A DNA stretch of 64,000 nt, taken from contig JBHGNT010000018.1 in the NCBI GenBank assembly GCA_043228905.1, positions 14,384,001 to 14,448,000 on the forward strand, read 5' to 3'. A model generated the notes under the pieces. The model was not told the origin of the DNA and ran no database searches. It saw only the letters and a list, made by a program, of their open reading frames with translations. The stretch comes from Azolla caroliniana (lineage: Eukaryota; Polypodiophyta). This document shows positions 1 to 10,159 of this stretch, in pieces. A program made the position numbers and the translations under genes. Positions within the stretch are counted from its first letter, which is position 1, and the number at the start of each line of letters is the position of its first letter.

Positions 1-185
1 AAGATAGAGGATGAGTATCACTTCACATGCAAGTGCCCAACTTATGCTTAGATACAAGCAGAATACCAAGACATACTAGGACCCTCTTCCACCCTCTCCA
101 ATTTATTAGATACCCCGTATGTAAAGAGACTAGGTAGGTATATCTTAGAGCTAAAACAAAATAGGGGGAATAAATTACAAAGTGT
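1..185 (+). pseudogene. LINE-type ORF2 C-terminal fragment (relic)
   Basis: The plus strand reads a degraded peptide with the motif EDEYHFTCKCPTY followed by a stop and ILGPSSTLSNLLDTP. This resembles the stretch VEDEYHLLFTCSTY of the minus-strand fragment at 48663-49424, the region after the reverse transcriptase in some non-LTR retrotransposons. It is cut by the left edge of the window and contains a stop, so it is a dead scrap. The assignment rests on that internal similarity only. Confidence 0.4.
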
Positions 186-660
186 TAACCATAACCCTTT
201 TACTATTCATCAACATGTAACTATTAGATATAATCAATGATCAGGCCCAAGTTCACAATGGATTTAGGAAAGAGAGAAATAGGTAATAGAATTGGCTAAT
301 CAAGTAAACTAGAATATTTTGTGGGCAAGTTACAATGTACTTAGTCTTGAAGTATGTGCCATTGACTTCAAGATAAGTACTATCTAACACTAGCCTGTAT
401 CTCGAGTGTTGGGTCATATTAAATGACAGAAAAGGAATATCTCCACTACTATCAACTAATATGCACATTTAATGTTACAATCAGACCAAACAAAGAATAT
501 AATCCACTCTCTTACACAATGGTGTATTGATCATCAGTTCCCACTAATTTTGTAGTGAGCTGGTCCAGATCCCATCTAAGCTCCAAGGTGTGAGCGTATG
601 GGTGAACTACCATTGTGAACTACTCTCATATCTAATAAAAGTTTTGTTTTCATATATCAA
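186..660. other. no gene seen; probably includes LTR of the adjacent Copia relic
   Basis: No convincing coding sequence. The right part, up to about 714, precedes a primer-binding-site-like motif and so is probably the decayed 5' LTR of the Copia fragment; its left end could not be found. Confidence 0.3.
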
Positions 661-777
661 TCTTTGTGGTTGTAACTCTATATACCTATCTAATAGATTC
701 TCAATATTTCTAACATGGTATTAGAGCTGAGAGGTTGATCTAGATTAGGTATATACGGGTAGTTGTTGTCTAGCAGC

Positions 778-780
<3 letters not shown>

Positions 781-828
<48 letters not shown>
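781..828. repeat. (GA)24 microsatellite in Copia leader
   Basis: An uninterrupted GA run between the primer binding site and gag. GA/CT runs recur at the same structural position in other Copia elements of this window. Confidence 0.95.
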
Positions 829-830
<2 letters not shown>

Positions 831-1097
831 CAATAGCCTTGTCCACGAATGTTGCAGCTGCTCCAGTGCGCATTTGTCCACCTCCATTGTCTGATGGAAA
901 GCTCTAGGAACCAACTACACTTTATGGAGGTTCAAAATGTCTGCCATTTTGGACTCCTACGAGTTGCAGGAGACAATAATGGGACCCACAAGAGGAGACC
1001 TTGAGCCCATGGTGACCTTTGACCTTGCACACCCTACCACATCAATCCCTATAAATGTTGATCTACTTCGAGCTGGAAGAGAAGGAATGTTGATGCG

Positions 1098-1568
1098 ATG
1101 TGTACCATAATCACTGGTGTATGTGACTCTATACTAACATTGGTGCAACATACAACCAAAGCACATGAAGCTTGGAGCATCTTGGCTAGCCAGTATGAAA
1201 CCAAAAACTATAAAAGGATACAAAACCTCGAGAATCAGCTTTCTGTACAGAAGCTCGTTGATGGAGAGAAAGTAGAATCCTTTGTAAAAAGGATTAAGGA
1301 TCTTCAAGATCAATTGGCAACTGTTGGAGTAGTTGTCTCTCCAACGGATATGGCTCGTCGATGCATTCAAGTACTTCCTTCCAAGTATGATGGCATTGTG
1401 ACAACATTGAACACTCAGGTTGGACCCACTCCATTAAAATATGATGAACTAAGTGCAATACTGCTTGAAGAGGAGCTTCGGCTGAAGACAAGAGAAGGAA
1501 GGGAAGATTTGACATTTGTCTCTCGGACTAAGGGGCAAAGGGGCATCCAATTCAAACAATGCGAATAG
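1098..1568 (+). pseudogene. Copia gag, N-terminal and central part
   Basis: This frame encodes a UBN2/gag-like helical region: AHEAWSILASQYETKN, then RIQNLENQLSVQKL, FVKRIKDLQDQLA and LPSKYDGIVTTLN, the usual order in Copia capsid-like proteins. The start of gag lies upstream, around 830-1090, in a disrupted frame. Near 1515 the correct reading moves to another frame, where the zinc knuckle continues, so a frameshift separates capsid from nucleocapsid. It would normally form the particle shell for the element RNA in the cytoplasm; here it is broken. Confidence 0.75.
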
Positions 1569-2043
1569 GATACCAAAGAAGAAGAAGTTTAGTGGATCAT
1601 GTTTCTACTGTGACAAGAAGGGTCACACAATCAAGGATTGTCGGAAGAAAATGGCGGATGAGAAGAATAGTTCTAGTAATACTTCTTGGAGAGAGCTCGA
1701 GTCCGCTAACAATGTCATAGATGAGGTTGAGTTATGGGTCGCAACTAAGGAAGTGTGTTCTTCAGTTGACACTCAAGTTGTCGACAACTCTTGGATTCTC
1801 GATAGTGGAGCATCTCGACATATGACCAGTAATCGTGACTTTCAACTCTTGGACACCTCTACAAGAGCCCATCAATGTAGTGGTCGAGAACAATGCTCAA
1901 TGTGGTACCTTTTACATTGGGACCACATGCCACATCCACATCGAAACCCTTTGACCTCTCGCTTCTATTCAAGAGACTTGGATGGAAATGAAATTAGGCC
2001 TAGTATAACATCATTTTCATTGTGGAACATTTTTTTTATATAG
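1516..2043 (+). pseudogene. Copia gag zinc knuckle and aspartic protease start
   Basis: A CCHC knuckle is visible at residues 29-42 of this frame (C29, C32, H37, C42), followed about 50 residues later by the protease active-site motif DSGASRHMT (D96). After roughly residue 110 the sequence stops looking like Copia protease, which indicates a second frameshift, and the reading frame ends at 2043 without integrase. It continues the gag frame that ends at 1568. The family assignment is secure from the knuckle and DSGAS pair; function is lost. Confidence 0.75.
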
Positions 2044-2225
2044 AACATGTTTGTTATTTTACTAGACTTATTTAGCTTAAAACTCTATTTTTATCTTATT
2101 TTTATTTTTATTTTTACTTTCGATGAATGGGTAAAATATCCCATTTTTTGTTGTGAACCATTTGTCTCATGGGCCAATTTTGGCCTTAGAAGACATTAAT
2201 ATATCGTTCTTTCTTTCTTTCTTTA
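2041..2225 (+). repeat. dispersed repeat, copy 1 (partner at 42680-42865)
   Basis: About 180 bp here match the reverse complement of 42680-42865 along their length, with shared words such as CTTTCGATGAATG, TTGTCTCATGG and CTTAGAAG in the same order. Copy 1 ends in a TTTC-type simple repeat (about 2206-2225). No coding sequence. A SINE or other short non-autonomous element is possible. Confidence 0.6.
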
Positions 2226-2405
2226 ACGTACCAACTGTTATTTATTTTCTCTCTAATCCACAATTTAGTGGCGTTAACCTATCCATTGCTTTTTTATAAC
2301 CATTTGAGAGCTTTCAATAGTGAGTTACATTTTAGCTTCTTTAACTACTATCTATTGCCATATTCGTACTCTCTATGGATCCATAGATTGGTAGGAGACA
2401 CTTAC

Positions 2406-4549
2406 TTTATCCTTTCATCATGGACTTCCAAAGTCTGAACTCCTCTCCTTCCTCCCTCTCGGCGTCCGATTCGCACAATGTTTTCTGGGACAAAAGCTTC
2501 TCCCTGACAAAACATGAGGCTCAATATAAAACACCTAGATTTCCTTGACACAAAGGAGAAGGCTATTTCAAAAAGTTTAAGTTGAACTCTAGAGACAAGA
2601 TCATCAAAAAATGCCAATACCATGACCAATACAGAGTAAATTATAACAAACCTTGCCATTATCACAAACAACACATATCTCTTGCTCATTTTGACTACCC
2701 TCGGCAAACATGCAGAGGTCCAACATGCTCCTAATCCCGTTATCATAGTCCACTATGACATAGGCATTGTCGAGAATATCAGGAACCTATCAAAAAAAAA
2801 ATCACTAGTGTTTTTTTGGTAATGGCATCCAATGCATGAGTTTCACACCATGATTGGAATGAATTAGTGAAGAAATACAATACGATACGACCTTGCCATC
2901 ATAGCTTTCTTCGAGATGGTTTACATCTTGAGCACCAGATGCCATGACCTTTATGGGGATTGCACCAGTGATGAGATTCATCAAATCGAAGAAATGGCAA
3001 CATTTCTCAACCAATGTGCCTCCAGTATTGATATTAAACCGGTTCCAATTGTGAACCTACAAACAGATATATAAAATGTGGACTGCAATTGGAGAAACTT
3101 GGTTAAAAGACTTGGTAGATCTCTAGCATAAGGAAGTTGTCTTGTTACCTTCACAAGAAATGGGAACCTATGCTCCCTTATTGCCACCATTTTAACCTTT
3201 CCTAGATCATTTGATTTCACTATGTTGATTAGTTTTGCCACTGGTGGCATATATCTATACTCCAAGCCAACTTGTATAAAAACCTCAGGCCTTAACTTGG
3301 CAGCTTCAATGACCTATAAAACAAAGTCATGAATGCCAAAACACTAGTATAGAAATGTTAGAAATAAGGCACGAACAGGTTGCAGCTTATACATACCCTG
3401 TAGCAATCTTCGATCTTAGTACATAGAGGCTTCTCTACAAGGATATGATGAGGGATTTTGTGGTCGAGTATGTCGAGGAGAATCTCGGCATGCGTGCAAT
3501 TCGGTGTAGAGACTACTAGTACATCACATATGCCACTGTCTAACAGTGCCTTATGGTTAGAGAAAACCTGCACAAAAGAGAGCATGTAGCAAATGCTTAA
3601 ATAAAAATCTCTTAATGCATCAAAATGCTTGATAATCCTTTGAATATATGCATCATCATCTTCATAGGAATATTTATATACTAAAGTTTAAATAAAACTC
3701 TTAGATGATGCACATTGATAGGGATATAAATAAGTAACCAAAAATTAAGACATATAATCAACTCCTAAATAGTTATGTTGGAAGTAGCCAGTGTGTACCT
3801 GATAAAAGATATATATTTAATGTTTGAGACATATTCCACCATGTGATCAGTGCGCATCTGTATCTAATGTTCACTACGTCGATCAATCTCACAATGATTA
3901 AGATACAGCATCCTACCTATATGAAGTGGTCATCAACCATGTAAAAGGGGCTGCAGGTATTCTGTTGCAAAATTAATATAAAACTTTTGTCCTTAATAAC
4001 CCAGTGTCTTCATTTTTCTTGTAGATTTTATTGCATGTCTGTAGTAATATCAACATAGGCATGACATATCAAAGCAAAAGAAATTCTTTCATAATGCAAC
4101 ATATTGTTTGGTACCACTAAGGATGAGGATGACATTTATGTATGCCACATCTACATGTGGCATAATCATAACAAAGTTTGAATAATCTCTTTAATATGCA
4201 AAGAAATGTTCTTACAATCATGAAGCCATGAAGATGATGCGTATACAGTTTTATCTACACAGATATAATCATCAAAATGCAACACAATGCTTGATAAATC
4301 CTTAGGGAAAGGATGCATATAGAAGAATGACATACATCCTCAACATCTATGGATCTATTCAGGAGGCATAATGAGGATTACATGGAGATCTGGAGAAAGA
4401 GCCAAGGAAGCTTCTTGAGAAGGAATGTGCGGATCAGCTATGGCTACAACTTGTGCATCATCCAACACTCTGATGTTAAGAATATGTTCTCTTCCCATCA
4501 TACCTGCTCCAATTATCCCATACTTAACAATCCCTGTCTTAAGCGTCAT
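2406..4549 (-). CDS. Gfo/Idh/MocA family NAD(P)-dependent oxidoreductase, C-terminus missing
   Basis: Six exons read from high to low coordinates: 4382-4549 (ATG at 4547-4549), 3397-3567, 3149-3313, 2892-3056, 2652-2786 and 2406-2503. All have GT/AG borders and keep one open frame for 300 codons plus 2 nt. The Rossmann glycine motif is in exon 1 ([10 protein letters not shown], residues 10-19), the family EKP motif is VEKPLC (EKP at 101-103), and the C-terminal substrate domain shows [17 protein letters not shown] and EKCCHFFDL. This family oxidises or reduces sugars and related alcohols with NAD(P); the substrate here is unknown. Exon 6 ends at a good donor (GTAAGTG) in phase 2, so at least one more exon is expected; family members run to roughly 360 residues. 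That exon is not found down to position 1, where a Copia relic lies. Either it is beyond the edge or the gene is truncated. Confidence 0.85.
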
Positions 4550-4960
4550 TGTTTTTTCGTTGTAGCTCCGCGAGAGGTTGAGAAAGAAGGAGGTCTGCTA
4601 ATGAGAAGCAGACGGACTACCAAGCAAAGATGAGCAAATGAGAGAGGAGGCAGAAGAACGAATGGACGGAATGAATACTGACGACGACGACGGACGTGAT
4701 GATCTGTTGAGAGAGAGAGAATCTGAGATAGTCTGAGACAAAGAAACAAAAGAGTCTGACAAGAGAGAAGAGTGCGGGGTGCGCATTTTGTCTCGGTTCG
4801 TTGCTTCTGTCTTCTGTATTTGCCACGTCGGCGGCCCCCGAGCCTCCACGTCATCCTTGCCGTTTTGCCACATCAGCAGCCTCGACCACGTCATCCCTGC
4901 ATTTGCCACATCAGCAGCCTCGACGTTGCCCTAAACCCAAAACCTTAAACCCTAAATTGT
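4550..4960 (-). promoter_or_regulatory. upstream region of the oxidoreductase gene, with telo-box-like motif
   Basis: This stretch holds no convincing exon. Read on the minus strand it lies directly upstream of the start codon and contains GA/CT-rich sequence near 4708-4745. At 4929-4958 it has the telomere-like words CCCTAAACCC and AAACCCTAAA, matching the plant telo-box, known from many plant promoters. A diverged copy of 4600-4920 is found at 23690-23960, without the coding exon. Short open frames here are simple-sequence artefacts. Confidence 0.4.
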
Positions 4961-4969
4961 AATGAGCTC

Positions 4970-5040
4970 ACACACACACCCTAGTGGCAAGTTCTTACTC
5001 TACTAACACTTGCCTCTTCGGTTCAAAACCCAATTTCTTC
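4970..5040 (+). repeat. SINE-like tRNA-derived promoter relic
   Basis: TAGTGGCAAG resembles a pol III A box and GGTTCAAAACC matches the B-box consensus, about 40 bp apart. Copy B (near 23985-24025) keeps only the B-box half. No cloverleaf folds convincingly, so this is not called a tRNA gene. Confidence 0.3.
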
Positions 5041-5388
5041 ATTTCACACAATATCTCTTAATTCATTGGATGCCAGTGGCCATTGTGGACTGTAGAAGGG
5101 ACATTATACTACAAATGTTGCACCCAACTACAAAGTTACCATATTCTTCGCTGAACGGGGAAACCATACACATCTATACATGTTAGAGCCCATTCCATTC
5201 GAACCATTGCTTCCATGCGACTTCTAAGCTCACATGCATCGTGATATGAGACGAGGGCGTTGGGGCACATGTGATGAGAGTGGCCGACTATGCACACTTT
5301 GCCCTAAACAGGTTCGAGAGTCTCACACTTTCATACAAATTATGCTTTGTCTTTGATCATATTCGACCATTCTTTCCCATGCTAATCA
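5041..5388. other. no gene seen
   Basis: Unique to copy A of the duplication; no recognisable motif or open frame beyond chance. Confidence 0.4.
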
Positions 5389-5835
5389 CGTCAAGGCACT
5401 TTTCCGTTTTCTCTTTCGTAACAACATCTGCATTGAGTGTCACACCATTTCAATAGCTTTCTTCAACCATAGTAACAAAGGATGATAATAAGACACCATA
5501 GAGACCATAATCGATTGAACCACCTTAAGACGTACATGAAAAGGCCAAACTTGAGACCTCCAATACATAAACTTATTCTCCAAATTTTTAGATACCTGCT
5601 CAATAAATTTTGCATGAGAAACTTCCACCCCAATTGGATATGATGTACTATCCTTCCTAGCCACCTTAACCCCAACACTACTTGTTTTATACATGAAATG
5701 AGGACATATTTATGTATATTAATCCTCAACCTTGAAGCACTTGAAAAGAAATTCCTAGTCATCTCTTGTCTTACTAATACTTTTGCAATTAGATGCCAAA
5801 AACATGATATGGTCATTTGCGTGAGCTTAAACAAT
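5389..5835 (-). pseudogene. LINE (L1-like) reverse transcriptase C-terminal relic, copy A
   Basis: The minus strand reads KFIEQVSKNLENKFMYWRSQ, then FHVRLKVVQSIMVSMVSYYH and LLLWLKKAIEMV. This is the pattern after the catalytic site in plant L1 LINEs: a leucine/tryptophan helix, the cue R-LKVVQSIM, and then a lysine-rich stretch. Upstream words such as HDMVMFLASNCK look like a decayed catalytic-box region. Frameshifts and stops are present. The same relic, extending further, is in copy B at 24480-25255. Confidence 0.6.
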
Positions 5836-5837
5836 AC

Positions 5838-5935
5838 ATGGTGTCATGATACCGTGACATAAAATACATGGTTGGTGAGGATTTAACCTGCAACCTCACG
5901 TCAACAAGATGTCATACTCAACCATTTTGATATAA
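5838..5935 (-). repeat. tRNA-derived SINE relic, copy A
   Basis: On the minus strand TGGTTGAGTATG (A-box-like) is followed about 35 bp later by GGTTAAATCC (B-box-like) within a GAGG..CCTC arm, as in tRNA-derived SINEs. Copy B at 25262-25358 has the better B box GGTTCAATCC. Distance and order fit an internal pol III promoter. Confidence 0.5.
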
Positions 5936-6520
5936 GCATGTATTTATATAATATACTTGATTTAAAAATCTTTAGTCATATACCACTAGAAAGTTCTAGA
6001 GGGTTCTAGAATATTCTAATTTGCATGTACTTCAACTCACAGTATAAATACTTGTAACCTCCTTGGTTCCTTTCAAGGGATTCAACACCAATCATTGACC
6101 TATCAATCTAGTATTCTCATTTCATTCCATCTTGTCTCCTTCTTCATCTCTGTCTTCATGCTCTCCATAGCTTCCTAAGTTCATAGTCTCATCACTTGTA
6201 GCTTCTAGAGTTCCTAACCTCGTCACTTCCAGTTCCACGTTCATAGTCATATTGATCATAGCCTCATCATCCGTGTTGCGTCGTAGTCCGCAGTTGGTGT
6301 GTCCATGACACATGGCTTCCTTGATGGCAACCTCAGTCCACGTAATTCTTCTTCCATAGCCATATTGTTTAATTTAATAAGTCTATAAAATAGCATCTCA
6401 CTCTCTCTCTCTTTCTTTCTCTATGTATATATATGTAGGTATATATGTACATGTATATAGATACCCCCCCAAAAGAAATGGGCCATCAACTCCATGTATG
6501 TAATGCATCCTTCTTATATT
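5936..6520. other. duplicated tract with heat-shock-element-like motifs and a small conserved ORF
   Basis: 5987-6016 contains TTCTAGAGGGTTCTAGAATA followed by TTC, including the perfect TTCnnGAAnnTTC arrangement of a heat shock element. A 63-codon minus-strand ORF at 6122-6313 is matched by a 62-codon ORF at 25581-25769, differing by one in-frame codon. A pyrimidine-rich run and a short C run (6463-6471) precede the Gypsy insertion. It may be a decayed LTR in minus orientation; I could not define ends. Confidence 0.35.
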
Positions 6521-6525
6521 CAACA

Positions 6526-7000
6526 TGTTACGGGCATGACCATATAATATCCCGTGGTAAGAATTTACCGTAGTATTCTATACACGTGGATAAGTGTGAG
6601 GGTTAAATGAGAGTGTAAAGAAGGGTGCCGATCCACCCGACCACTCCCGAGCGAAGGGATCGAGATGGACTCGAGCCTCGATCGGCGTCCCATACCACCG
6701 CTGTGGCGTCGAGTCGTACCTGGTGCTGGCGCGCTCGCTACAAGAGTTGACCCACCACACGAGCAGAGTCTCGATGTAGTCAAAAGATGATCAAATGAGG
6801 GTAGCTAGGCCTCTTATTTATAGCGAAACCCAAGGCCCCCAGGCAAGTTCACACTTGACCTAATGGGTTGTCTCAATCCCGAGGATTAAAAGTAATCCTC
6901 CCCTTCTTTACACTCTCATTTAACCCTCACACTTATCCACGTGTATAGAATACTACGGTAAATTCTTACCACGGGATATTATATGGTCATGCCCGTAACA
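6526..7000 (-). repeat. Gypsy LTR (475 bp) with perfect 100-bp terminal inverted repeats
   Basis: Bases 6526-6625 are the exact reverse complement of 6901-7000. The match stops beyond 100 bp (TGCC on one side, GAGG on the other). The 275-bp centre is GC-richer and unique. It begins TG and ends CA, abuts a polypurine tract on its inner side and a target duplication on its outer side, so it is an LTR and not an independent MITE. The pol reading frame ends 14 bp inside it. Confidence 0.9.
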
Positions 7001-10000
7001 TACTCCCCCTCTTTAAAACATTGCACTCTTGCAATGGAAAGTTAGGGAAGTTAGTTCTAAGAGTATTTTCGCGTTCCCATGTGGCATCTTTTATTGATTT
7101 ATCCATCCATTTTATTTTGATTTCTCGGATTTCTTTAGTACGTAATTTTTTTGTTTTAACATCGAGAATTCTTTCTGGTACATGTGGTTTAGAAGATAAT
7201 TCTTCAGAAGTAACCAGAGTTTCAGTCGTAACTGTATTGTCGCCAGAACCTAGAAGTTCTTTTAGACGACTCACATGAAAGACTGGATGAATTCCGACAC
7301 CATCGGGAAGAGTGAGACGATAGGCTGATGACCCAATGCGTTTGAGGACTGTAAAAGGTCCACAAAACCGTGGGGCTAACTTAGCGCACTTACCCGTAGA
7401 CAATGTCTTAGAATTGTGAGGTACACGTAAAAATACCTTCTGTCCAGGGTTGAATACACGAGGTTGCCTATGATGATCGGCATAAAAACGCGCTCTATCT
7501 TGAGCTGTTTTTATATTATCTCGTGCAATATGCAACATATCTTGCATATCCCGAAGAAAGTTTTGCGTACTTCGCAACTCATCATGATGTATATTAACAT
7601 CAATCGGGGCTCGTGGCTGAAAACCATACATCAACATAAAAGGACTATATCCCGTCGACGTATGCTTGGAGCTGTTATAAGCAAACTCCAAAATTGGGAG
7701 ATAACGTTCCCATTTTGTTGGTTTTGCACCAACGTATGCTCGAAGCATGTCCTCAATAATTTGATTTACTCGTTCTGTCTGTCCATCGGATTGAGGATGA
7801 TCCGTGGAGCTCATGCTCAACGTAGTTTCTAACTTCTTAAAGACTTGTGTCCAGAAGTCACTAGTAAACTTTGGATCTCGATCACTCACGATATCCATCG
7901 GTAACCCATAAAAACGAAACAATTCGTCAACAAATTGGTAAGCCAATTCAGGAGCTGTTACCGTGGTTTTAGTAGCAATAAATCTGGCCATTTTAGTTAG
8001 TCGATCAACGACAACCCAGATGGCATCATGACCTTTTTGGGTGCGAGGAAGGCTAACAATAAAATCCATGGATATACTTTCCCACTTATTATTGGGAATG
8101 TCCAAGGGATGTAAAAGTCCTGCGGCTTTAAGTCGCTCGGCTTTGTTAACCTGACACTGGTGACATTTAGTCACATAGCTATGTATGTCAGGACGCATCT
8201 TAGGCCAATAAAATTGAGTGGAGATGAGAACGAGTGTACGATGTATTCCAGGGTGCCCTGCTGAGGGTGCATCATGGCATTTAAAAAGAATCCTCTTTTT
8301 GACCTCGGGTAAATCTGGAACACAAACCTTCCCATTACGGTAGAGCAAACCGTTAGCAATGTGGAAGTATTCCTTCGAGGATGTGGTGGTGTCTGTTCCA
8401 GACTCAACTCTTGCCCAGTATTTTGCGAAATAACTGTCATCAGGATACTTTCCTCGAAGGTGATCATAAAGATCTGATGATATTTCAGTGAAGCTAAGCG
8501 TGTTAACTTCACGGATGCGACTTAGTGCATTAGCGACAGTGTTCATGGAACCTTTACGATATCGTATGGAAAAATCAAAGTCCTGGATGAGATCAGCCCA
8601 TCGTGCCTTACGACCTTTCAGGTCTTGTTGGTCACAAAAATATTTCAAGGACTCGTGGTCCGTAGTTACCACAAAGTGATTTCCATAAAGATAATGGCGC
8701 CATGTTTTGAGCGCATGTATAACTGCAAATAATTCCTTTTCTTGAACGGTATACCGACATTGAGCAGAATCAAGTTTCTTACTCTCGAATGCTATTGGTT
8801 TACCATCTTGATACAAGACAACACCTATAGCGTAATCGCTTGCATCGGTTTCAACCTCAAAAGGTTTTGAAGGATCGGGTAAAAGAAGTGAAGGAGCCTT
8901 GCAAACCAGGTCCTTGAGTTCCTTAAAGGCAAGGTCTAGTGTAGCATTCCACACAATAGGTTTTGTAGACTTACGCGTTTGACCTTTTAAAAGATCAGTA
9001 AACGGCGTCGTCAATTGGGAGTAATTACGAAGAGACTTTCGCAAAAACCCCACAAAACCAAGGAATGATCGAACTTCTCGAATATTCCGAAGAGTGGGCC
9101 AAAGCTTGATTTTCTCAATGCGAGAAGGATCAATTTCAACTCCTCGTTCGGTTATGAGATGTCCTAGATAAGTAATTGATTTCTTGAAGAACTCACATTT
9201 TGAGATCTTCGCATAAAACTGTTTGTCACGCAATGTTTGTAAAACAAAGCGAACATGTCTAGCATGTTGTTGTAATGTACGGCTATAAACTAAAATATCA
9301 TCCAAGAAAATAACGACAAATTTTCCAAGTTGTTCTCGGAAAATGTCATTCATTTCTTGTTGAAAAGTAGCTGGAGCATTGGTCAAACCAAAAGGCATAA
9401 CCAAAAACTCGTAATGGCCATAGCGCGTACGAAATGCCGTTTTAGGAACATCGTCCTCACTTATTCGTATTTGATGGTAGCCAGTACGGAGATCAAGTTT
9501 CGTAAAATACCGAGCTCCCTGGAGACGGTCAATTAGATCGTCAGCCCGGGGCAATGGATACGAATTCTTGATCGTCACTTTATTCAAGCGTCGGTAATTA
9601 ATACACATACGCCATGTGCCCTCTTTCTTTTTAACCAAGAGAACTGGTGCACCCCATGGAGATTTACTATAACGTATATAACCCATTCGTAAATAGTCCT
9701 TGAGTTGCTTAGATACCTCATCTTCTTCGGATCGACTTAAGCGATACGGAGGTATACTTATTGGTGCAACACCAGGTACAATATCTATACGATGGTCTAT
9801 ATTACGTTTAGGAGGTAACCCATCAGGTAGTTCACTTGGAAAAACATCATGAAAGTCATTTAAGATTTCATCAAGTTGTTGTTGTTCAAAATATGTTAAT
9901 TGAATCGGGACATTGTCGATATTGTAAACGTGAATGTCCGGATGAAGTACACAATAAAATAACGTAGAACAAGACAACTCGGATATTGATGGACACGAGG

Positions 10001-10127
10001 AAACAATCGAGAGGGATTGTTTTTTTACACATTGAATAAAATGCGTACAATCGTTCAGTACAAAAGAAATGGAATGACGAACCCAATCAATAAATAAAGA
10101 GTGCAATAATATTTCTTTGTTTTTCAT
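6987..10127 (-). CDS. Gypsy chromovirus pol: RT, RNase H, integrase, chromodomain
   Basis: One open frame of 1046 codons without protease. Reverse transcriptase covers about residues 110-330, with catalytic box FLDDILVYS at 274-282. RNase H begins near 420 ([10 protein letters not shown]428). The integrase zinc finger has H625, H629, C655 and C658; the catalytic triad is D688, D749 and E785, with the last two separated by 35 residues as usual. [10 protein letters not shown] near 923 is the GPF/Y-type module. The C-terminus ([10 protein letters not shown] to WERENTL, about 984-1022) resembles a chromodomain, which in chromoviruses directs insertion to marked chromatin. The frame starts just upstream of RT, so protease and gag are separated from it. 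The enzyme-bearing half looks intact, suggesting a fairly recent insertion. Confidence 0.9.
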   Translation of the reverse strand: MKNKEILLHSLFIDWVRHSISFVLNDCTHFIQCVKKQSLSIVSSCPSISELSCSTLFYCVLHPDIHVYNIDNVPIQLTYFEQQQLDEILNDFHDVFPSELPDGLPPKRNIDHRIDIVPGVAPISIPPYRLSRSEEDEVSKQLKDYLRMGYIRYSKSPWGAPVLLVKKKEGTWRMCINYRRLNKVTIKNSYPLPRADDLIDRLQGARYFTKLDLRTGYHQIRISEDDVPKTAFRTRYGHYEFLVMPFGLTNAPATFQQEMNDIFREQLGKFVVIFLDDILVYSRTLQQHARHVRFVLQTLRDKQFYAKISKCEFFKKSITYLGHLITERGVEIDPSRIEKIKLWPTLRNIREVRSFLGFVGFLRKSLRNYSQLTTPFTDLLKGQTRKSTKPIVWNATLDLAFKELKDLVCKAPSLLLPDPSKPFEVETDASDYAIGVVLYQDGKPIAFESKKLDSAQCRYTVQEKELFAVIHALKTWRHYLYGNHFVVTTDHESLKYFCDQQDLKGRKARWADLIQDFDFSIRYRKGSMNTVANALSRIREVNTLSFTEISSDLYDHLRGKYPDDSYFAKYWARVESGTDTTTSSKEYFHIANGLLYRNGKVCVPDLPEVKKRILFKCHDAPSAGHPGIHRTLVLISTQFYWPKMRPDIHSYVTKCHQCQVNKAERLKAAGLLHPLDIPNNKWESISMDFIVSLPRTQKGHDAIWVVVDRLTKMARFIATKTTVTAPELAYQFVDELFRFYGLPMDIVSDRDPKFTSDFWTQVFKKLETTLSMSSTDHPQSDGQTERVNQIIEDMLRAYVGAKPTKWERYLPILEFAYNSSKHTSTGYSPFMLMYGFQPRAPIDVNIHHDELRSTQNFLRDMQDMLHIARDNIKTAQDRARFYADHHRQPRVFNPGQKVFLRVPHNSKTLSTGKCAKLAPRFCGPFTVLKRIGSSAYRLTLPDGVGIHPVFHVSRLKELLGSGDNTVTTETLVTSEELSSKPHVPERILDVKTKKLRTKEIREIKIKWMDKSIKDATWERENTLRTNFPNFPLQECNVLKRGSMLRA
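7001..7014 (-). promoter_or_regulatory. polypurine tract of the Gypsy element
   Basis: On the minus strand AAAGAGGGGGAGTA directly precedes the LTR start TGTTACGGG. This is the expected plus-strand DNA priming site of an LTR retrotransposon. Confidence 0.85.
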
Positions 10128-10159
10128 TGTTTTGTACTAATGTTTCTTTGTTTTTCATT
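10112..10159 (+). repeat. 17-bp direct repeat at the pol/leader junction
   Basis: TTTCTTTGTTTTTCATT occurs at 10112-10128, over the pol start codon, and again at 10143-10159. It marks the point where pol-sense sequence gives way to the opposite-sense leader and may be a rearrangement scar. Confidence 0.6.

Larger units (their letters stand above)
661..2043 (+). mobile_element. decayed Copia retrotransposon, 5' part only
   Basis: The order is LTR tail, tRNA-Met primer-binding-site-like TGGTATTAGAGC (716-727, one mismatch from the usual TGGTATCAGAGC), a 48-bp GA microsatellite in the leader (781-828), gag, zinc knuckle and the start of the protease. Integrase, RT and RNase H are absent, so the element is truncated near 2000. 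It lies between the last recognised exon of the minus-strand oxidoreductase gene and the window edge, so it probably sits in that gene's terminal intron. Frameshifts and missing domains mean it cannot act by itself. Confidence 0.7.
4600..6525 (+). repeat. local duplication, copy A (left part)
   Basis: This tract is collinear with 23686-26049. Shared blocks include CTACCAAGCAAAGATGAGCA near 4617, the block from about 5380 (CATGCTAATCA, then GTCAAGGCACTTTTCCG) through the LINE and SINE relics, and the block ending TATATTCAACA at the Gypsy insertion point. It resumes after the Gypsy element at 12855-13092. Within the tract, 5098-5380 is unlike copy B, which has about 700 bp of LINE there. Confidence 0.85.

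Noticed and set aside
690-914. 74-codon minus frame with a long Leu-Ser repeat
   Set aside because: Translation of a GA microsatellite; the real coding sense there is Copia leader and gag on the plus strand.
4546-4909. Minus-strand frames of about 100 codons upstream of the oxidoreductase start
   Set aside because: Serine- and leucine-rich translations of CT-rich leader sequence; they are not conserved in frame with the copy at 23661-23957 and lie outside the splice model.
6526-7000. Palindromic 475-bp unit as an independent MITE or Mutator-like element
   Set aside because: It has a target duplication only on its outer side, and a polypurine tract directly on its inner side. The matching duplication is at the far end of the 6.3-kb unit, so it is an LTR.
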